Assembly: GCA_020632995.1 (NCBI GenBank)
Contig: JACKEN010000001.1
Location: 372,001 to 436,000, forward strand
Length of the DNA: 64,000 bases
Source of the DNA: Deltaproteobacteria bacterium
GTDB lineage: Bacteria; Myxococcota; Kuafuiibacteriia; Kuafuiibacteriales; Kuafuiibacteriaceae
Direction of reading: 5' to 3'
Numbering within the stretch: the stretch's first letter is position 1; the number at the start of each line of letters is the position of its first letter. The notes under the pieces are model-generated. The model was not told the DNA's origin and did no database searches. It saw only the letters and a program-made list of their open reading frames with translations. Shown one piece after another: positions 37,641-46,104 of the stretch. Made by a program: the position numbers and the translations under genes.

Positions 37641-37657
37641 ATGAACTGGGTCGCGTG

Positions 37658-38308
37658 TCACGGGAGGGCGGGATCCTGGACCAGGGTCGGCTCCCGGAGC
37701 CGGGCGTAGGCGCCAGCGAGCACGAAGGTGAGGGCACCCAGGCTGAACACCTCGTCCCGGCTGAACCAGGCCAGGGTCGACAGAGCCAGCACCGCGAGCA
37801 CGGTGAGGCTGGCGATGACGGGGACGCTGCGGCGGATCGACAGGACGACCGCCTCGACGACCAGCAGGGGGAGCCCGAGGGCGACGGTGCGGACGATGGC
37901 CTCGCCGGAGGAGGCCACCATGCGCCACGAGTGTAGGAGGACGTCGGCGAGCACCACCATGGCGCCGATCGCGAGCACCAGCACCGCGGCGGCGGCGGCG
38001 TCCTTCGCCACCATGGCGTGGTGGGCGTACTGCTTGGCGTGCAGGTCCACGAAGGCCTCGAGGGCGGTGTTCAGCACCTCCATGCTGAGCACGAGGAACA
38101 CGCAGAACATGACGCTCGCCCGGGAGGCGAGGTCGAGGTTCAGGGCCATGCCCACGAGCATCACCGCGGTCCCCGAGACCCAGTGGATCTTCATGTTGCG
38201 CTGGGTGCAGAGCGTCCTGAGCACGCCATCGATGGCGTAGGAGAAGGACGCGAGCATCCCCGCGCGCTTCGCGATCTGTTTTGCCAGCCGAGGTTCAGGG
38301 TCGCTCAA
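37658..38308 (-). CDS. DgkA-like integral membrane lipid kinase with extra C-terminal helices
   Basis: A 216-residue membrane protein. The first ~125 residues match diacylglycerol/undecaprenol kinase: SFSYAIDGVLRTLCTQRN, the catalytic MEVLNTALEAFVDLHAKQY and VAKDAAAAAVLVLAIG. The wording is closer to the Gram-positive undecaprenol kinase type. Unlike the ~122-residue E. coli DgkA it continues with about three more helices. It would recycle diacylglycerol or phosphorylate undecaprenol at the inner membrane. The Smr gene lies 3 bp upstream in the same orientation. Confidence 0.85.
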   Translation of the reverse strand: MSDPEPRLAKQIAKRAGMLASFSYAIDGVLRTLCTQRNMKIHWVSGTAVMLVGMALNLDLASRASVMFCVFLVLSMEVLNTALEAFVDLHAKQYAHHAMVAKDAAAAAVLVLAIGAMVVLADVLLHSWRMVASSGEAIVRTVALGLPLLVVEAVVLSIRRSVPVIASLTVLAVLALSTLAWFSRDEVFSLGALTFVLAGAYARLREPTLVQDPALP

Positions 38309-38311
38309 CGG

Positions 38312-39022
38312 TCACCGCCGGAGCAGAACGTACATGGCTCCGGCCCCGCCGTCATGGGGGCGCGCGGTGCAGAAGGCGAGCACGCTCTTCGCGATCCGGC
38401 CGCGCTCGAGCCAGTTCTTGAGCAGGCCCTTCAGCACCGGGATCTGGTCCTTGGAGTTGTGCCCGCGGCCGTGGACGATCAGCACGCAGCGGCGCCCCGC
38501 GACCCGCTGATCCGCGATGAACTTGTCCACCGCGCTGCGGGCGTCCTCGCGCATCATGCCGTGCAGATCGAGGTGGCTCTGGAACGCGAAGTCGCCCCGC
38601 TTCAGCTTCTGGAGGATCCGGCGATCCAGGCCCTCCATGCAGCCCTCGATGAACTCGTCCGAGTCCGAGATGTCGAAGCGGCCGGTGCCGTCCACCAGGC
38701 TCGCGAGCTCGGCCAGGGCCTCGGCGTCCTCGTCGTACACCGGCACCGCGTCCGCGTTGGCCGGAGGCAGGGGAGGGCGAACCTTGCCCCGGGGATCGTG
38801 GGTGCGGTCGATCCCGCGCACCGCCGCCGCGAACAGGTCGGCGTCGGAGCCGGGGGCGTGCTCGGGCTCGGGCTCGGGCTCGGGCGCCTTTGGCTTCGGT
38901 GTGGTCCAAGCCGCGACCTGCGCCTTCTTCGCCTCCTTGCGGGCCTTCTTGAGGTCCTTCTGGAGCTGCTCGCCGAGCGCGGTGAAGGGGTTGTTGAAGG
39001 GCTGTTCCTTACGCTTGGCCAC
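38312..39022 (-). CDS. Smr-domain protein
   Basis: A 236-residue protein starting at a GTG with GGGAG upstream. The N-terminal part is a charged helix (LQKDLKKARKEAKKAQ) and a Pro/Glu linker. The C-terminal ~90 residues are an Smr domain: LDLHGMMREDARSAV, VLIVHGRGHNS, and FCTARPHDGGAGAMYVLL. Smr domains are nucleases or nucleic-acid binders linked to MutS2, ribosome rescue and RNA decay. The LDLHG and HGRG motifs are intact, so nuclease activity is plausible. Confidence 0.88.
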   Translation of the reverse strand: MAKRKEQPFNNPFTALGEQLQKDLKKARKEAKKAQVAAWTTPKPKAPEPEPEPEHAPGSDADLFAAAVRGIDRTHDPRGKVRPPLPPANADAVPVYDEDAEALAELASLVDGTGRFDISDSDEFIEGCMEGLDRRILQKLKRGDFAFQSHLDLHGMMREDARSAVDKFIADQRVAGRRCVLIVHGRGHNSKDQIPVLKGLLKNWLERGRIAKSVLAFCTARPHDGGAGAMYVLLRR

Positions 39023-39155
39023 CGCGACTCCCACCTCCCCTTTTAGCGTGCTGGCGGGTCGCGCGTGCATAAAAACCCGTCTGTTGGAGTGACTTAGAAA
39101 GAATCACCGGGTGCCCCCTCAAACCGCATGCCGGTTCGCCGATAAAGGACCGGTG

Positions 39156-40670
39156 ATGAGTAACTCGAGGACAATCCTTGTCATTGACGCCGACCCCACC
39201 TACCGCCGCAACGCGGGTCGGTTCCTTGCCGAGCACGGCTACACCGTCTTCGAGGCTGACAACGCCAACCGCGGCCTGGAAGAGGCGCGCCACAAGAAGC
39301 CCCGCTTCGCCCTGGTCGACCTGGCCTTCCAGGCCAGCACCGGGATGGACCTCGTGGAGCAGCTCCGCGCCGCCGCCCAGCCCCTCGACGTGGTCTGCGT
39401 GGCCCGCGGCTGCGCCCTCGCCCACGTGGTCTCGGCCGTCCGCGCCGGCGCCCTCGACGTGATGGAGCGCCCGGTCGACGGCGAGCGCCTGGTGCGCCTC
39501 CTCGCCCAGGCGGCCCTGCCCCGGCCCGACGCCAAGGGCGCCGAGAGCCCCAACCGCCCGCTGGGCCTCACCGAGGATCCCGAGGTCGACGTCATGGTGG
39601 CCGAGAGCACCGCGATGCGGTCCGCCCTGGCCCGGGCCCGCCAGCTCGCCACCCGCCCCCTCGTGATGGTGGTCGAGGGTGAGACCGGCGCCGGCCACGA
39701 GGGCCTCGCGCGCGCTTACCACGCCGCCTCCGACCGCGCCGACGGGCCCTTCGTCCCCGTCCCTGCGCTGCCGACCGCCGGCCAGACCCCCCACGACGTG
39801 CTCTTCGGCGTCGGGAGCCTCCCGAGCGCCTTCGCCAAGGCCAAGGGCGGGATCGTCTACATCGAGTCTCTCCTCTCCCTCGGCGAGGCCGGGCAGGAGC
39901 GGGTCTACAAGCTCCTCGAGGGCCTGAAGGCGGCCCGCGCCGCCGGCACCGACGTGCGCTGGCCCCCGATGGTCATCGGCGTGGAGCGCCCCCTCTCGGT
40001 GGAGGTGAAGGCGGGTCGGGTGAAGGCCGAGCTGGTCGACCTGCTCGCCGACGCGGTGGTGACCGTGCCCCCGCTCCGCGACCGCGACGCCGACGTGCCG
40101 GTGCTCGTGCAGCGGGTGGTGGAGGCCATCCAGGCCAAGGTCCACGCCCCCGGCGTGGTGGTGGATCCCGCGGTGGTCGAGGACTTCGCCCACCGCACCT
40201 GGGAGCGGAACATCCCCGAGCTGATCAGCGCGGTGTGCCGCGCCGCGGCCTACGACGCCCAGAACCGCCTGGTGCTGGACCCCACCCTTCGGGCCGAGCC
40301 CGAGCCGGTGCCCCAGCTCCCGACCCCCGCGCCGGTGATGGCGCCCGTCGCGGTAGCCGCGATGCCCACGGACCCGGTGAACGCGGCCTGGCAGCCGCAG
40401 CTGGATCCCGCGGGTCAGGTGCAGTCCTACGATGTCTACGAGGCCGAGATCTTCAAGTTCGCCCTCGAGAAGGCGGGGGGCTGCGTGTCCCGGGCGGCCG
40501 AGCTCCTCGGGGTCGGCCGCGCCACCATGTACCGGAAGATGCGGGCCTACGACATCGAGGTCCCGCCGGTCTCCGAGCGCACCATGGCCCGCAGCCGCCG
40601 CGCGCGGAAGCGCCGCGCCGAGGAGCGGGCCCAGCGTGAGGCGAGGGGCCCGGAGCGCCACGCCTCGTAG
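39156..40670 (+). CDS. NtrC-like response regulator with a degenerate AAA+ domain
   Basis: A 504-residue regulator: receiver domain (VIDADPTYR; phosphoacceptor Asp55 in ALVDLAF), an AAA+-derived domain, and a C-terminal Fis-type helix-turn-helix (VSRAAELLGVGRATMYRKMR). The AAA+ part keeps the fold outline but not the chemistry. Walker A reads GETGAGHE (175-182, His for the essential Lys), the GAFTGA sigma54-contact loop is missing after VLFGVGSL, and Walker B is VYIES instead of FLDE. In the receiver the conserved Lys is Arg (ERPVD). It probably binds DNA without activating sigma54 polymerase. AAAGGAC lies upstream. Confidence 0.87.
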   Translation: MSNSRTILVIDADPTYRRNAGRFLAEHGYTVFEADNANRGLEEARHKKPRFALVDLAFQASTGMDLVEQLRAAAQPLDVVCVARGCALAHVVSAVRAGALDVMERPVDGERLVRLLAQAALPRPDAKGAESPNRPLGLTEDPEVDVMVAESTAMRSALARARQLATRPLVMVVEGETGAGHEGLARAYHAASDRADGPFVPVPALPTAGQTPHDVLFGVGSLPSAFAKAKGGIVYIESLLSLGEAGQERVYKLLEGLKAARAAGTDVRWPPMVIGVERPLSVEVKAGRVKAELVDLLADAVVTVPPLRDRDADVPVLVQRVVEAIQAKVHAPGVVVDPAVVEDFAHRTWERNIPELISAVCRAAAYDAQNRLVLDPTLRAEPEPVPQLPTPAPVMAPVAVAAMPTDPVNAAWQPQLDPAGQVQSYDVYEAEIFKFALEKAGGCVSRAAELLGVGRATMYRKMRAYDIEVPPVSERTMARSRRARKRRAEERAQREARGPERHAS

Positions 40671-40679
40671 GCGCCGCCT

Positions 40680-40841
40680 GGGACCCCAGGACCAGCAAGC
40701 GGAGCGCGCAGCCGGGCGAAGCCCGGCGAAGAGGGGTGGGACGGCTCCGCCGGCCCGGGACCCCAGGACCAGCAAGCGGAGCGCGCAGCCGGGCGAAGCC
40801 CGGCGAAGAGGGGTGGGACGGCTCCGCCGGCCCGGGACCCC
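40680..40841. repeat. Two tandem 77-bp REP-like repeats
   Basis: Units begin at 40680 and 40757 with a partial third at 40834 (each starts GGGACCCC). Every unit holds the perfect stem GCCGGGC-GAA-GCCCGGC and GGACGGCTCCGCCGGCCCGG. It fills most of the 223-bp gap between the regulator and the aldehyde dehydrogenase. The remaining ~50 bp before the ATG show no clear promoter. Confidence 0.9.
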
Positions 40842-40893
40842 AAGACCCCGAAAACAGTTCAGGTGCAGGGTGGGCCGTGGTACTCGCGGCCCC

Positions 40894-42507
40894 ATGGCAC
40901 GCAAGCTCCAGACTCAAGCCAACGGCAACCTCACCCCCTCCGTCATCGTCCGCAACTGGGTCGGCGGTGAGGAGCGCGACGCCACCGGCGGGGTGCGCTT
41001 CGACTCCCGCTCCGCCTCCAACCAGGTCGACGTGGTGGGCACCGCCCCCCTGTCCGGCATGGAGGACGTCGAGGCCGCGTGCCGCGCCGCCGCCGCAGCC
41101 TATCCTGCGTGGTCCGCCACCCCCGCGCCGGTGCGGGGCGAGATCGTGGGCCGCATCGGCGAGGCGATCAGCCACCACAAGGAGCTCCTCTCGAAGTTGG
41201 TCTGCCGCGAGATCGGCAAGTCCATGAAGGAGTCCCGCGGCGAGGTGCAGGAGGTGATCGACACCGCGCACTTCTTCCAGTCCGAGGGCCGGCGCCTCTA
41301 CGGGCAGACCGTGCACTCCGAGATGCCGAACAAGGAGCTGTTCACGTACCGGCGCTCCCTCGGCGTGGCCGGCATGATCACCGCCGGCAACTTCCCCATC
41401 GCGGTGCCCTCCTGGAAGATCCTGCCCGCGATCCTCACCGGCAACACCGTGGTGTGGAAGCCGAGCGAGGACGCGCCGGTCATCGCCTACCTCTTCGGGC
41501 GCATCATGGAGGAGGCCGGCGTCCCCGCCGGCGTCGTGAACATCGTCCACGGCGCGGGCGGCGGCGGCGCGGGTGAGGCGATCCTCGCGTGCGTCGACAA
41601 GGGCCTCATCCAGAAGATCTCCTTCACCGGCTCCACCGCGGTGGGCCGCAAGGTGGGCGAGGTCTGCGGGCGCAACCTCCAGATCCCCTCGCTCGAGCTC
41701 GGCGGCAAGAACCCGATGGTGGTGCTGCGCGACGCGAACATCGACGTCGCGGTCGAGGGCGCGCTCTTCTCGGGCTACGGCACCGCGGGGCAGCGCTGCA
41801 CTTCGCTCGGCAACCTGATCCTCGACAAGCCCATCGCGGCCGAGTTCAAGGCGCGCCTGTTGAAGCGCCTCTCCGAGATCAAGATCGGCGACGTGACCAA
41901 GAGCGAGGACGTGCTCTACGGGCCGATGATCAACCAGCGCTTCTACGAGAACTTCATGAAGCACTTCGAGATGGGCAAGGCGGACGGCGCGCGCCTGCTC
42001 ACCGAGAAGCACGGCCGCATCACCAAGGAGAACGCCCCCGCGAACTTCGTGGGCGACCCCGACGCCGGCTACTACGTGTTCCCCACCCTCTGGGAGGGCG
42101 TCACCGCCGACATGAAGCTCTCGCAGACCGAGATCTTCGGCCCCGTGGTCACCGTCATGGAGGTCGACGGCTTCGCCGAGGCCCTCGCCGCCGCCAACTG
42201 CGCCCCCTACGGCCTGTCGTCGTCGTGCTACACGATGAACCCGACGGACATCCTGCGCTTCAAGAACGGGATCCACGCTGGCATGACCAGCATCAACAAC
42301 ACCACCAACGGCGCCGAGGCCCACATGCCCTTCGGCGGGGTGGGCTGGTCGGGCAACGGCACCCGCGAGTCCGGGGTCTGGGTCATCGACGCGTACACCC
42401 GCTGGCACGCGGTGAACGAGGACCTCGCGGGCAAGCTCCAGCTCGCCCAGATGGACGTGGACTTCGGCGAGACCAAGGAGCCCACCGACCTGTCCTTCCT
42501 CGCGTAG
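40894..42507 (+). CDS. Aldehyde dehydrogenase family protein
   Basis: A 537-residue NAD(P)-dependent dehydrogenase. It has the Rossmann part with TAGNFPIAVPSWKILPAILTGN and VVWKPSEDAP, the FTGSTAVGRKVGE loop, the general base Glu in LELGGKNP and the nucleophile Cys in GTAGQRCTS. EIFGPVVTVMEVD near the end is also typical. The substrate cannot be read from the sequence; an amino-aldehyde or amino-acid semialdehyde is possible. It could oxidise the aldehyde released by the amine dehydrogenase-like system nearby, but that is speculation. The ATG gives a clean N-terminus. Confidence 0.93.
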   Translation: MARKLQTQANGNLTPSVIVRNWVGGEERDATGGVRFDSRSASNQVDVVGTAPLSGMEDVEAACRAAAAAYPAWSATPAPVRGEIVGRIGEAISHHKELLSKLVCREIGKSMKESRGEVQEVIDTAHFFQSEGRRLYGQTVHSEMPNKELFTYRRSLGVAGMITAGNFPIAVPSWKILPAILTGNTVVWKPSEDAPVIAYLFGRIMEEAGVPAGVVNIVHGAGGGGAGEAILACVDKGLIQKISFTGSTAVGRKVGEVCGRNLQIPSLELGGKNPMVVLRDANIDVAVEGALFSGYGTAGQRCTSLGNLILDKPIAAEFKARLLKRLSEIKIGDVTKSEDVLYGPMINQRFYENFMKHFEMGKADGARLLTEKHGRITKENAPANFVGDPDAGYYVFPTLWEGVTADMKLSQTEIFGPVVTVMEVDGFAEALAAANCAPYGLSSSCYTMNPTDILRFKNGIHAGMTSINNTTNGAEAHMPFGGVGWSGNGTRESGVWVIDAYTRWHAVNEDLAGKLQLAQMDVDFGETKEPTDLSFLA

Positions 42508-42949
42508 CGCCTCGGAGCCGAGGGTGGTCCTTGGACTCGAGCTCGTGCATCGACGCTGCCGAGCCCAGAAGCTGAGCCCGTGGCGTGAGCCTCGAGCCCG
42601 GAGCCCTGTGGGCCGAACCCTGAGCCCTGTGGCCTGCGGCCTGCGCCCTGTCTCTGATGCCTGACGCCCATGGCGCCCCATCGGCCACACGGGCTCGAAG
42701 TTCGATCGTGGGCATGGCCTCAGGCTCCAGAGACAGGCATCAGGCCTCAGGCTCCAGAGACAGGCTCCAGAGACAGGCTTCAGGTTCCAGGTTCCAGAGA
42801 CAGGCCTCGGGTTGCCGGCTTCAGGTTCCAGAGACAGCCGTAGCGCGCGGGCTCCAGGCGTCGGGCTCGAGGCTCCAGGTGCTCGGCCCGAACTTGCCGC
42901 AGCCGGCCCGAAGTTTCCGCTTTCTGGCTGGCCGGGGCAGAATGGGGCC
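42508..42949. repeat. 442-bp gene-free region with short direct repeats
   Basis: No convincing gene. CCAGAGACAG occurs five times (42727, 42754, 42767, 42794, 42828) within CAGGCTCCAGAGACAGGC-like units, and an inverted copy CTGTCTCTG is at 42648. The left half is rich in GAGCCCTGTGG-like words. No promoter, RNA gene or mobile element was recognised. Confidence 0.7.
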
Positions 42950-43465
42950 GTGGCCCCCGCGCGCCAGGCCCCCCTTGCCCTCCTCCTGCTCGCCGCGTGC
43001 GGCGGCGGCGCCGACCAGCTCGTGCTGATGAACCGCCTGCCCGAGGCGATCGGCCTCGAGGTGCGGGCGCCGGACGAGGCCCTCCGGGGCGGCTGCGATC
43101 AGGACTTCGCGACGCGCTTCTGCGCCGACGAGTACGCCATCATCGGGGTCCTCGACTTCGACGGCGGCGAGACCCGCGCTGTCACGATCTCCGACGCCAC
43201 CGGCGGGGACCGCTGCACGAACATCCTCTGGCTCCGGCTGGTGTGGCTGGGAGCGCCCGAGGGCACCCCCGAGGGCCCGGCCCAGGACCCGGGCGCGCTC
43301 TTCGAGCTCCCGGCCCGGGTCGAGGTGGAGGAGGGCACCGGCGCCCTGCACGGGGTCGCCTTCCCGAGCAAGACGGTGCGCCTCGACGAGGTGGGGAGCG
43401 TGGACGCCCAGCAGGCCGCGCCGCCCGCCACCTGCGCGACCCTCGGCCGCGCGCCGCGCTCATGA
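42950..43465 (+). CDS. Hypothetical lipoprotein
   Basis: A 171-residue predicted lipoprotein starting at GTG: APARQAPLALLLLAAC is a short signal peptide with lipobox LAAC. The mature part has five cysteines and no recognised family. The sequence is strongly GC3 biased, supporting coding. Its stop overlaps the ATG of the next small lipoprotein (ATGA), so the two genes are a pair. Function unknown. Confidence 0.65.
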   Translation: MAPARQAPLALLLLAACGGGADQLVLMNRLPEAIGLEVRAPDEALRGGCDQDFATRFCADEYAIIGVLDFDGGETRAVTISDATGGDRCTNILWLRLVWLGAPEGTPEGPAQDPGALFELPARVEVEEGTGALHGVAFPSKTVRLDEVGSVDAQQAAPPATCATLGRAPRS

Positions 43466-43713
43466 GGCTCCGCTGGAGCGCCCTGGTGCTCCTGCTCGCG
43501 GGCGCCGCTGGCTGCCCGCCCAAGGTCCTGGGCGGCGCGCCGGAGCCGGTGCCCCTCGGCCAGGAGGTCGTGGATCCGGTGAGCGGCGCCCGGTGCGTGC
43601 GCGATCCCAGCACCGAATCGGCGGTCTACATGGATCGCAACCACTACTTCTGCGCCGCGGGTAACCGCCTGATCTTCATCGGGGATCCCGAGCGCTACGC
43701 CTATCACCGCTAA
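43462..43713 (+). CDS. Small lipoprotein with YHS-like motif
   Basis: An 83-residue lipoprotein (lipobox AAGC). After the anchor it has EVVDPVSGARCVRDPSTESA followed by VYMDRNHYFCAAGNRLIF and DPERYAYHR. This resembles the YHS domain (DPVCGM ... YYFCSxxC ... FxxxPExY), a small metal-linked module, but the first Cys is Ser and the last Cys is Asn. It overlaps the preceding lipoprotein gene by 4 bp. Likely periplasmic or outer membrane; role unknown. Confidence 0.68.
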   Translation: MRLRWSALVLLLAGAAGCPPKVLGGAPEPVPLGQEVVDPVSGARCVRDPSTESAVYMDRNHYFCAAGNRLIFIGDPERYAYHR

Positions 43714-43938
43714 CCCTCGGTGGGGCGCCGCCGCCTGCGTATGGCGCGACGCGGTGCGAACCGAAGTACGCACCTTGGCGACAGGGTGAGTCCTCATTCA
43801 GCCGGGGGGTGTGGTCTTTTTGCGTCACCTTTCGTCCGCCAGGTCAGTTGGCCCGGCCGTTGCTCATACCAAGGGTCCGAGGCGTGAGTGCGTAACCTGG
43901 GTGCCACCTGGGCTTCACACAGCGACCTCAGGAAAACC

Positions 43939-45036
43939 ATGCTTCCCAGCCCGAGCCAACTCCGACCCCAGACCGAGCTGCCCTTCGCGCCGCGCCCCGA
44001 GCTGCGCCTGGTGCCTCGGACCAACCGCGTGGCGGTGATCCTGAACGCCAACGCCAAGCGCGTGAACGAGCGCGTGAAGCGGACCATGGGCGAGGTCGTC
44101 CCTGCGGGGGACCTGTTCTACTGCCACACCCTCGAGGAGGCGGAGGGCCACGTCCGCACCATCCTCGAGCAGCGCTACGGGACCGTCCTCATGGGCGGCG
44201 GTGACGGCACCATCGCCACCACCATCAACCTCCTGGTGAAGCAGGCCGAGAAGATGGGCCGCGGCGACTTCCGCCACGCCCTCCCGGACCTCGGCATCCT
44301 GCGCCTGGGCACCGGCAACGGGCTGGCCAACATGACCGGCGCCGGCCGGCCGACCGACGACGTGGCGCGCCTGCTCGCGGGCGAGCGCCCCAAGGCCCAC
44401 GTGCTCCGGCTGATCGAGGACGTCGAGAGCGGCTGGGTCTACCCCTTCGCGTCCCTCGGCTACGACGCCCAGGTCCTGAACGACTACGTCGACACCGTGA
44501 AGAGCACGAAGACCGCGGTGGGCAAGGCGGTGATGAAGACGCTCCCCGGGTACTTCTGGGCGATCGGCACCCGCACCATCCCGACCGAGCTCAAGCAGGA
44601 GCGGGCTCGGGTCCGCGTGGTGGCGCGCGGTCGCGCGTCGATCCTCGACCCCGAGACGGCCGAGGAGATCCCGCTCGAGGCGGGCGCCACCCTGTTCGAG
44701 GGCACCGCCCGCGCGGTGGCGATGGGGACCTCGCCCTTCTACGGCTACGGCCTGAAGGCGCTCCCCCACGCCCTGCGGCGCACCGACCGGTTCCACATCC
44801 GGGTCTCCGCCGCGTCGATCTCGTACCTCCTGTCGCACCTGCCCAGCCTCTGGAAGGGCAGCCTGAAGAGCCCGGACATCGTGGACTTCCTGGTGGAGGG
44901 GGCCGACGTCGAGAGCAGCGTCCCCCTGCCGATGCAGATGGCGGGTGACGCCCGCGGCCGCACCGACAAGATCTCGGTGCGCCTGCACGAGCGCTGCTTC
45001 CGGCTCCTCGAGGGCACCGGCAAGGTCATCGAGTAG
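43939..45036 (+). CDS. Diacylglycerol kinase catalytic-domain (lipid kinase) protein
   Basis: A 365-residue soluble lipid kinase of the DAGK_cat (YegS/DgkB) superfamily. RVAVILNANAKRVNERVKR is the N-terminal strand-helix, MGGGDGTIATTINLL holds the GGDGT ATP-binding motif, and GILRLGTGNGLA matches the usual LPLGTANDFA. The substrate could be diacylglycerol, sphingosine or another lipid alcohol. The ATG at 43939 is preceded by CAGGA. The 225-bp gap before it holds no gene; the motif TTGCTCATACC at 43861 may belong to a promoter. Confidence 0.88.
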   Translation: MLPSPSQLRPQTELPFAPRPELRLVPRTNRVAVILNANAKRVNERVKRTMGEVVPAGDLFYCHTLEEAEGHVRTILEQRYGTVLMGGGDGTIATTINLLVKQAEKMGRGDFRHALPDLGILRLGTGNGLANMTGAGRPTDDVARLLAGERPKAHVLRLIEDVESGWVYPFASLGYDAQVLNDYVDTVKSTKTAVGKAVMKTLPGYFWAIGTRTIPTELKQERARVRVVARGRASILDPETAEEIPLEAGATLFEGTARAVAMGTSPFYGYGLKALPHALRRTDRFHIRVSAASISYLLSHLPSLWKGSLKSPDIVDFLVEGADVESSVPLPMQMAGDARGRTDKISVRLHERCFRLLEGTGKVIE

Positions 45037-45114
45037 CACGCCCCCGCCCCCCGGTTGACGACCCGAGCACCCGCGCCGCATTCAGGTCCGCGAGCCGTGG
45101 CGGACCCGGAGCGC

Positions 45115-46104
45115 ATGGTGGACATCCCCTTCGAGGTGCAGGCCCTGGACCACGGCCTGCGCGTCGACCTCTTCCTCATCCGCAAGATGCGGCGCATGTC
45201 CCGGTCCCTCGCGGCGCGGGTGGTGAAGAGCGGCGCGGTGCGCCGCGCTACCGGCGAGCCGATCGACAAGCCCTCCGCCCGGGTCTTCGAGGGGGAGGTG
45301 GTGGTGATGCGTCGGCGGCCCATGGACGAGGGCCCCACCGACCACATCCACGTGCCGGTGCTGCACGAGGACGAGCACATGGTGCTCGTGTCGAAGCCGG
45401 GCGACCTGGTGGTGCACCCCACCGCCTCCGCCTACCACCGCACCCTGGTCCACATCATGCGGACCCGCATGGGCGACGATCGCCTCGACCTCGCCCACCG
45501 CATCGACAAGGAGACCTCGGGGCTGGTGATCATGAGCCGGAACCCCGCCGCCGCGACCCACCTCTCGCTCCAGTTCGCCCGCCGCACGGTCGAGAAGAGC
45601 TACCTCGCGGTGGTCCTGGGCGCGCCGGAGTGGGACGAGCGCACCATCGAGCTGCCGCTCCGCCTCGTGCCGGACAGCTTGACGAAGTGCCTCATGGAGG
45701 TGGGCGGGGCGGGTGCGCAACCCGCCTTGACGCACGTGCGGGTGGTGGCGCGGGGCGATCGCACCGCGCTGGTCGAGGCGCGGCCGAAGACCGGGCGGCA
45801 GCACCAGATCCGGCTCCACCTCGCGCACATCGGGCACCCGATCCTGGGCGACAAGCTCTACTTCGGGTCCGAGGACTTCTTCGTGGCCGCGATCCGCGGC
45901 GACTACGACGAGGCTTCCCTGGTGGGGTCGGTGGGGCACCCGCGGCAGGCCCTCCACGCGTGGCAGGCCAGCTTTCAACACCCCGACGACGGCCGCACCT
46001 TCACCCAGGCCGCGCCGCTCCCGGAGGACATGGTGGCGCTCGCGCGGCGGATGCGCATCCCGGTGCCCGAGGCCCTCTGCGAGGCTACTCCGCCACCAGG
46101 TTGA
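45115..46104 (+). CDS. RluD-family pseudouridine synthase with S4 domain
   Basis: The enzyme isomerises uridine in RNA. An N-terminal S4 RNA-binding domain (GLRVDLFLIRKMRRMSRSLAARVV) leads to the synthase domain with the catalytic Asp in LDLAHRIDKETSGLV. VEKSYLAVVLG, GRQHQIRLHLAHIGHPILGD and a C-terminal HAWQASFQHP follow, all typical of RluA/RluC/RluD. The ATG at 45115 is used, giving 329 residues; a GTG at 45097 is possible. It overlaps the convergent amidohydrolase gene by 20 bp. Confidence 0.93.
   Translation: MVDIPFEVQALDHGLRVDLFLIRKMRRMSRSLAARVVKSGAVRRATGEPIDKPSARVFEGEVVVMRRRPMDEGPTDHIHVPVLHEDEHMVLVSKPGDLVVHPTASAYHRTLVHIMRTRMGDDRLDLAHRIDKETSGLVIMSRNPAAATHLSLQFARRTVEKSYLAVVLGAPEWDERTIELPLRLVPDSLTKCLMEVGGAGAQPALTHVRVVARGDRTALVEARPKTGRQHQIRLHLAHIGHPILGDKLYFGSEDFFVAAIRGDYDEASLVGSVGHPRQALHAWQASFQHPDDGRTFTQAAPLPEDMVALARRMRIPVPEALCEATPPPG

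Noticed and set aside
41079..41576. Alternative-frame ORF inside the aldehyde dehydrogenase gene
   Set aside because: Arg/His/Gly-rich shadow; the dehydrogenase frame has intact catalytic Cys and Glu.
43714..43938. tRNA or small RNA gene in the 225-bp gap
   Set aside because: No cloverleaf arms, no TTC-loop pattern and no terminator could be found by eye.
45054..45082. Promoter TTGACG with GCATTC as -10 before the pseudouridine synthase gene
   Set aside because: The -35 is good but the -10 is poor; not strong enough to list.
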